Assembly (NCBI RefSeq): GCF_020176955.2
Contig: NZ_JAIUCZ020000002.1
Location: forward strand, 372,001 to 436,000
Length of the DNA: 64,000 bases
Source: Nocardia sp. alder85J
GTDB taxonomy: Bacteria > Actinomycetota > Actinomycetes > Mycobacteriales > Mycobacteriaceae
Direction of reading: 5' to 3'
Below, piece after piece: positions 62,425 through 64,000 of the stretch (positions within the stretch are counted from its first letter, which is position 1; each line of letters begins with the position of its first letter). The notes under the pieces were generated by a model. It saw only the letters and a list, made by a program, of their open reading frames with translations. It searched no databases and was not told the DNA's origin. The position numbers were made by a program, and so were the translations under genes.

Positions 62425-63249
62425 TCAGTCCAGGCCGGCGGCGGCGGCGCCTGCGCCGATTCCGGCGCCGACCACGCCGCCCACCGCGGCGGCGGGGAGG
62501 CCGAGGGCTGCGGCGCCCACGGCGGCGCCGACTCCCGCGCCGACCACGCCGCCGACGACCATGGCGCCACCGGCTACGGGCAGGGCGGCGGCGACCTCGG
62601 CGGCCACGGCCGGGATCACGGCCGCGGCGCCGACGCCGGTGGAGCCCAGGGCGATGTCGGTGGCGATCGCGGTCAGCGCGGCGCCACCGGTGCCGGCCAC
62701 GAGTCCGGCCGCTGCCCCGACTCCGGCGCCGGCCACACCACCGACCAGACCGCCCACCAGGGCGGCGGGTACACCCATGACCAGTGCGCCGGCGCCGGCG
62801 CCCTCGAGCGCGTGCCGGCCGATCTTCTCGGGCGTGGGGCCGGGCGGCGGGGTGATCTGTGCGGGGGCGGGGGCCGGGGGAGCGGCGTCGGTGGTGTCGA
62901 GGGCGGGGGTGGCCGTGTCGGGCTGCGTGGTCTGGTGCGGCGCCGCGGACTTCAGGCCGTTCTCGGCGTCGGTCGCATCCGCTGCCGTCGGCAGGCTGTC
63001 GAAGGGGGCGACCTCGGGGACGGCAGTGGCCGGTTGGGGGGCGACGTAGCGGCCGGTGTCGGTGTTCGGCTGCCGCGAGAGATCGTGCACGCCCGGCATG
63101 TCCGTATCGTCCGAGGCGATCGCCGAGGCCGTGTTGGCCGCCGCATGCGCAGATGCCGCGTCGGTGATACAGGCGACGGCAAGTGCGACCGGTACGGTAC
63201 CGGCGATGGCCGCCCGCCCGGTAGGCACAGCGCGATGGCGACCGGCCAT
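62425..63249 (-). CDS. Secreted or surface glycine-zipper protein
   Basis: 274 aa. Signal-like N-terminus (RAAIAGTVPVALAVACITDA), a Pro/Thr/Ala-rich disordered middle (about 40-130), and a C-terminal half made almost wholly of Gly, Ala and Val with GxxxG repeats (VGGLVGGVAGAGVGAAAG, VVGAGVGAAVGAAALG). Glycine zippers pack into membranes or self-associate, so it may form an oligomer or pore in the cell envelope. No enzyme motif. GGGGGAAC precedes the ATG. Function unknown; similar proteins are common in Nocardia and relatives. Confidence 0.7.
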   Translation of the reverse strand: MAGRHRAVPTGRAAIAGTVPVALAVACITDAASAHAAANTASAIASDDTDMPGVHDLSRQPNTDTGRYVAPQPATAVPEVAPFDSLPTAADATDAENGLKSAAPHQTTQPDTATPALDTTDAAPPAPAPAQITPPPGPTPEKIGRHALEGAGAGALVMGVPAALVGGLVGGVAGAGVGAAAGLVAGTGGAALTAIATDIALGSTGVGAAAVIPAVAAEVAAALPVAGGAMVVGGVVGAGVGAAVGAAALGLPAAAVGGVVGAGIGAGAAAAGLD

Positions 63250-63590
63250 GTTCCCCCACTCTCCTTGTGTCGTGCAGTGAACATCGGTGTAATTCGCTCT
63301 ACTAGTACCGGCGATCGGGTGCTGTGGCAAGTCGGAAACCTGTGTGCCGCAATGTGATGTCACACAACGGCAAGTGGCGTCGATTGGGCTCGGCGCGGTG
63401 GGGCGTGGTGGCGGGCCGATCGGGTTGGGCGAGTGTGCATACCGCGGGCGGGAATTCGACATCGCCGAGGGTGGATCGCGTGAGTGGCGTTGCCGCGTCC
63501 GGAGAGTCGGCGGGCGCCGGTGGCCCGGCCGCCACCTGCGGGGTTAGGGGTCGGGCCGGCCGTCGAGTCGTGAGTCCCGCATCGTGAAGC

Positions 63591-63642
63591 TTGCACCGAT
63601 GTGTACCGTCTGATAAATTACTCGACGACTTATTGTCGTCGA
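63591..63642 (+). promoter_or_regulatory. Promoter and hairpin in front of the ABC-F gene
   Basis: TTGCAC (63591-63596), 17 bases, TAAATT (63614-63619). Just downstream is the perfect inverted repeat TCGACGAC-TTATT-GTCGTCGA (63622-63642), at the expected start of transcription; it could be an operator or the first hairpin of a leader. No A-tract precedes the -35, so it is not a WhiB7-type promoter. Confidence 0.5.
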
Positions 63643-63730
63643 ACGGAGTGGGGACTTGTCCTTCTGAGGTGATCGCCGCGTGGCCCGCAGATGCGCGCCG
63701 CATGTCCTGCGTTTGCCCCTGGGAGTCCCT

Positions 63731-64000
63731 GTGTCATCGTCTACTGTCACCATTTCCGATCTCGGCTTCGCGTGGCCGGACGGCACCCCCGTCTTCGACG
63801 GTCTGGACGTCGTACTCGGACCCGGGCACATCGGGCTCGTCGGCGCCAACGGCGCGGGCAAATCCACCCTGCTGCGGTTGATCGCCGGTGCGCTACGTCC
63901 GGCGCGCGGTTCCATCACGCTGCCGGGCCGATCGGGGTACCTGCGCCAGGACCTCGGCCTCGCCGACGGACTGCGGGTGGATCGGGTGCTCGGCATCGCG
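63731..64000 (+). CDS. ABC-F-type ATPase (N-terminal part)
   Basis: The first 90 codons are present; the gene runs off the window. VTISDLGFAWPDGTPVFDGL and Walker A VGANGAGKSTLLRLIAGALR match the ABC-F group, soluble double-ATPase proteins that act at the ribosome, some giving antibiotic resistance. The GTG start has GGGAG five bases upstream. Whether it is a resistance or housekeeping ABC-F cannot be decided without the second half and the linker. Confidence 0.8.
   Translation, partial: MSSSTVTISDLGFAWPDGTPVFDGLDVVLGPGHIGLVGANGAGKSTLLRLIAGALRPARGSITLPGRSGYLRQDLGLADGLRVDRVLGIA

Overview
The window is high-GC (roughly 70 percent), gene-dense actinobacterial DNA. Its gene order matches the Corynebacteriales and points to Nocardia or a close relative. 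From about 5.3 kb to 43 kb it keeps, with orientation, the block known in Mycobacterium tuberculosis as Rv3204 to Rv3193c: ATL protein, LipV-like hydrolase, AdnA, AdnB, K+ channel, NudC, mycoredoxin, UvrD2, WhiB7, ABC1 kinase, an E1-like protein, a zincin, a PDZ/Lon-like protease and the UPF0182 membrane protein. This assignment rests on protein motifs and remembered synteny; no database search was run.

Layout. (1) 0-5.3 kb: end of a peptide/nickel-type ABC importer, a limonene-epoxide-hydrolase-fold protein under a KstR-like operator, a MobA-MoeA fusion and a VOC protein. (2) 5.35-6.4 kb: ATL protein and hydrolase, the start of the conserved block. (3) 6.5-17 kb: an accessory insert splits that block. 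It holds a large LuxR-type ATPase regulator, a divergent epoxide hydrolase, a five-gene run (TDT-type permease, DJ-1/PfpI protein, cupin, second DJ-1/PfpI protein, HAD phosphatase), a LysR regulator and a third DJ-1/PfpI gene. This cluster is the best candidate for an undescribed system. (4) 17-31 kb: DNA-break processing and redox genes (adnA, adnB, K+ channel, nudC, mrx1, uvrD2). (5) 31.1-32.2 kb: whiB7 with an intact attenuated leader: a WhiB7-type promoter, an upstream ORF, an intrinsic terminator and a competing antiterminator helix. (6) 32-43 kb: cupin, TetR and the rest of the conserved block. (7) 43-46 kb: an Rpf-like muralytic factor with two CRP-type boxes and a structured leader, a thiolase-like/DUF35 pair, and the initiator tRNA.

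(8) 46-64 kb is accessory. It holds a MarR/MFS efflux pair, DoxX and flavoprotein genes, and a coupled pair of FVDDP-domain envelope proteins. An operon follows with a ribbon-helix-helix regulator, a DUF4097 protein and a DrrAB-type exporter behind an array of TGCCA operators. After that come a PknK-like kinase/ATPase, an SDR, a NERD nuclease-like protein, a glycine-zipper secreted protein and the start of an ABC-F gene.

No transposase, integrase, CRISPR array or rRNA was seen. Long open frames opposite or inside real genes are common at this GC content and were left out. Start codons were chosen from Shine-Dalgarno sites, overlaps and remembered homologues; doubtful ones are flagged.
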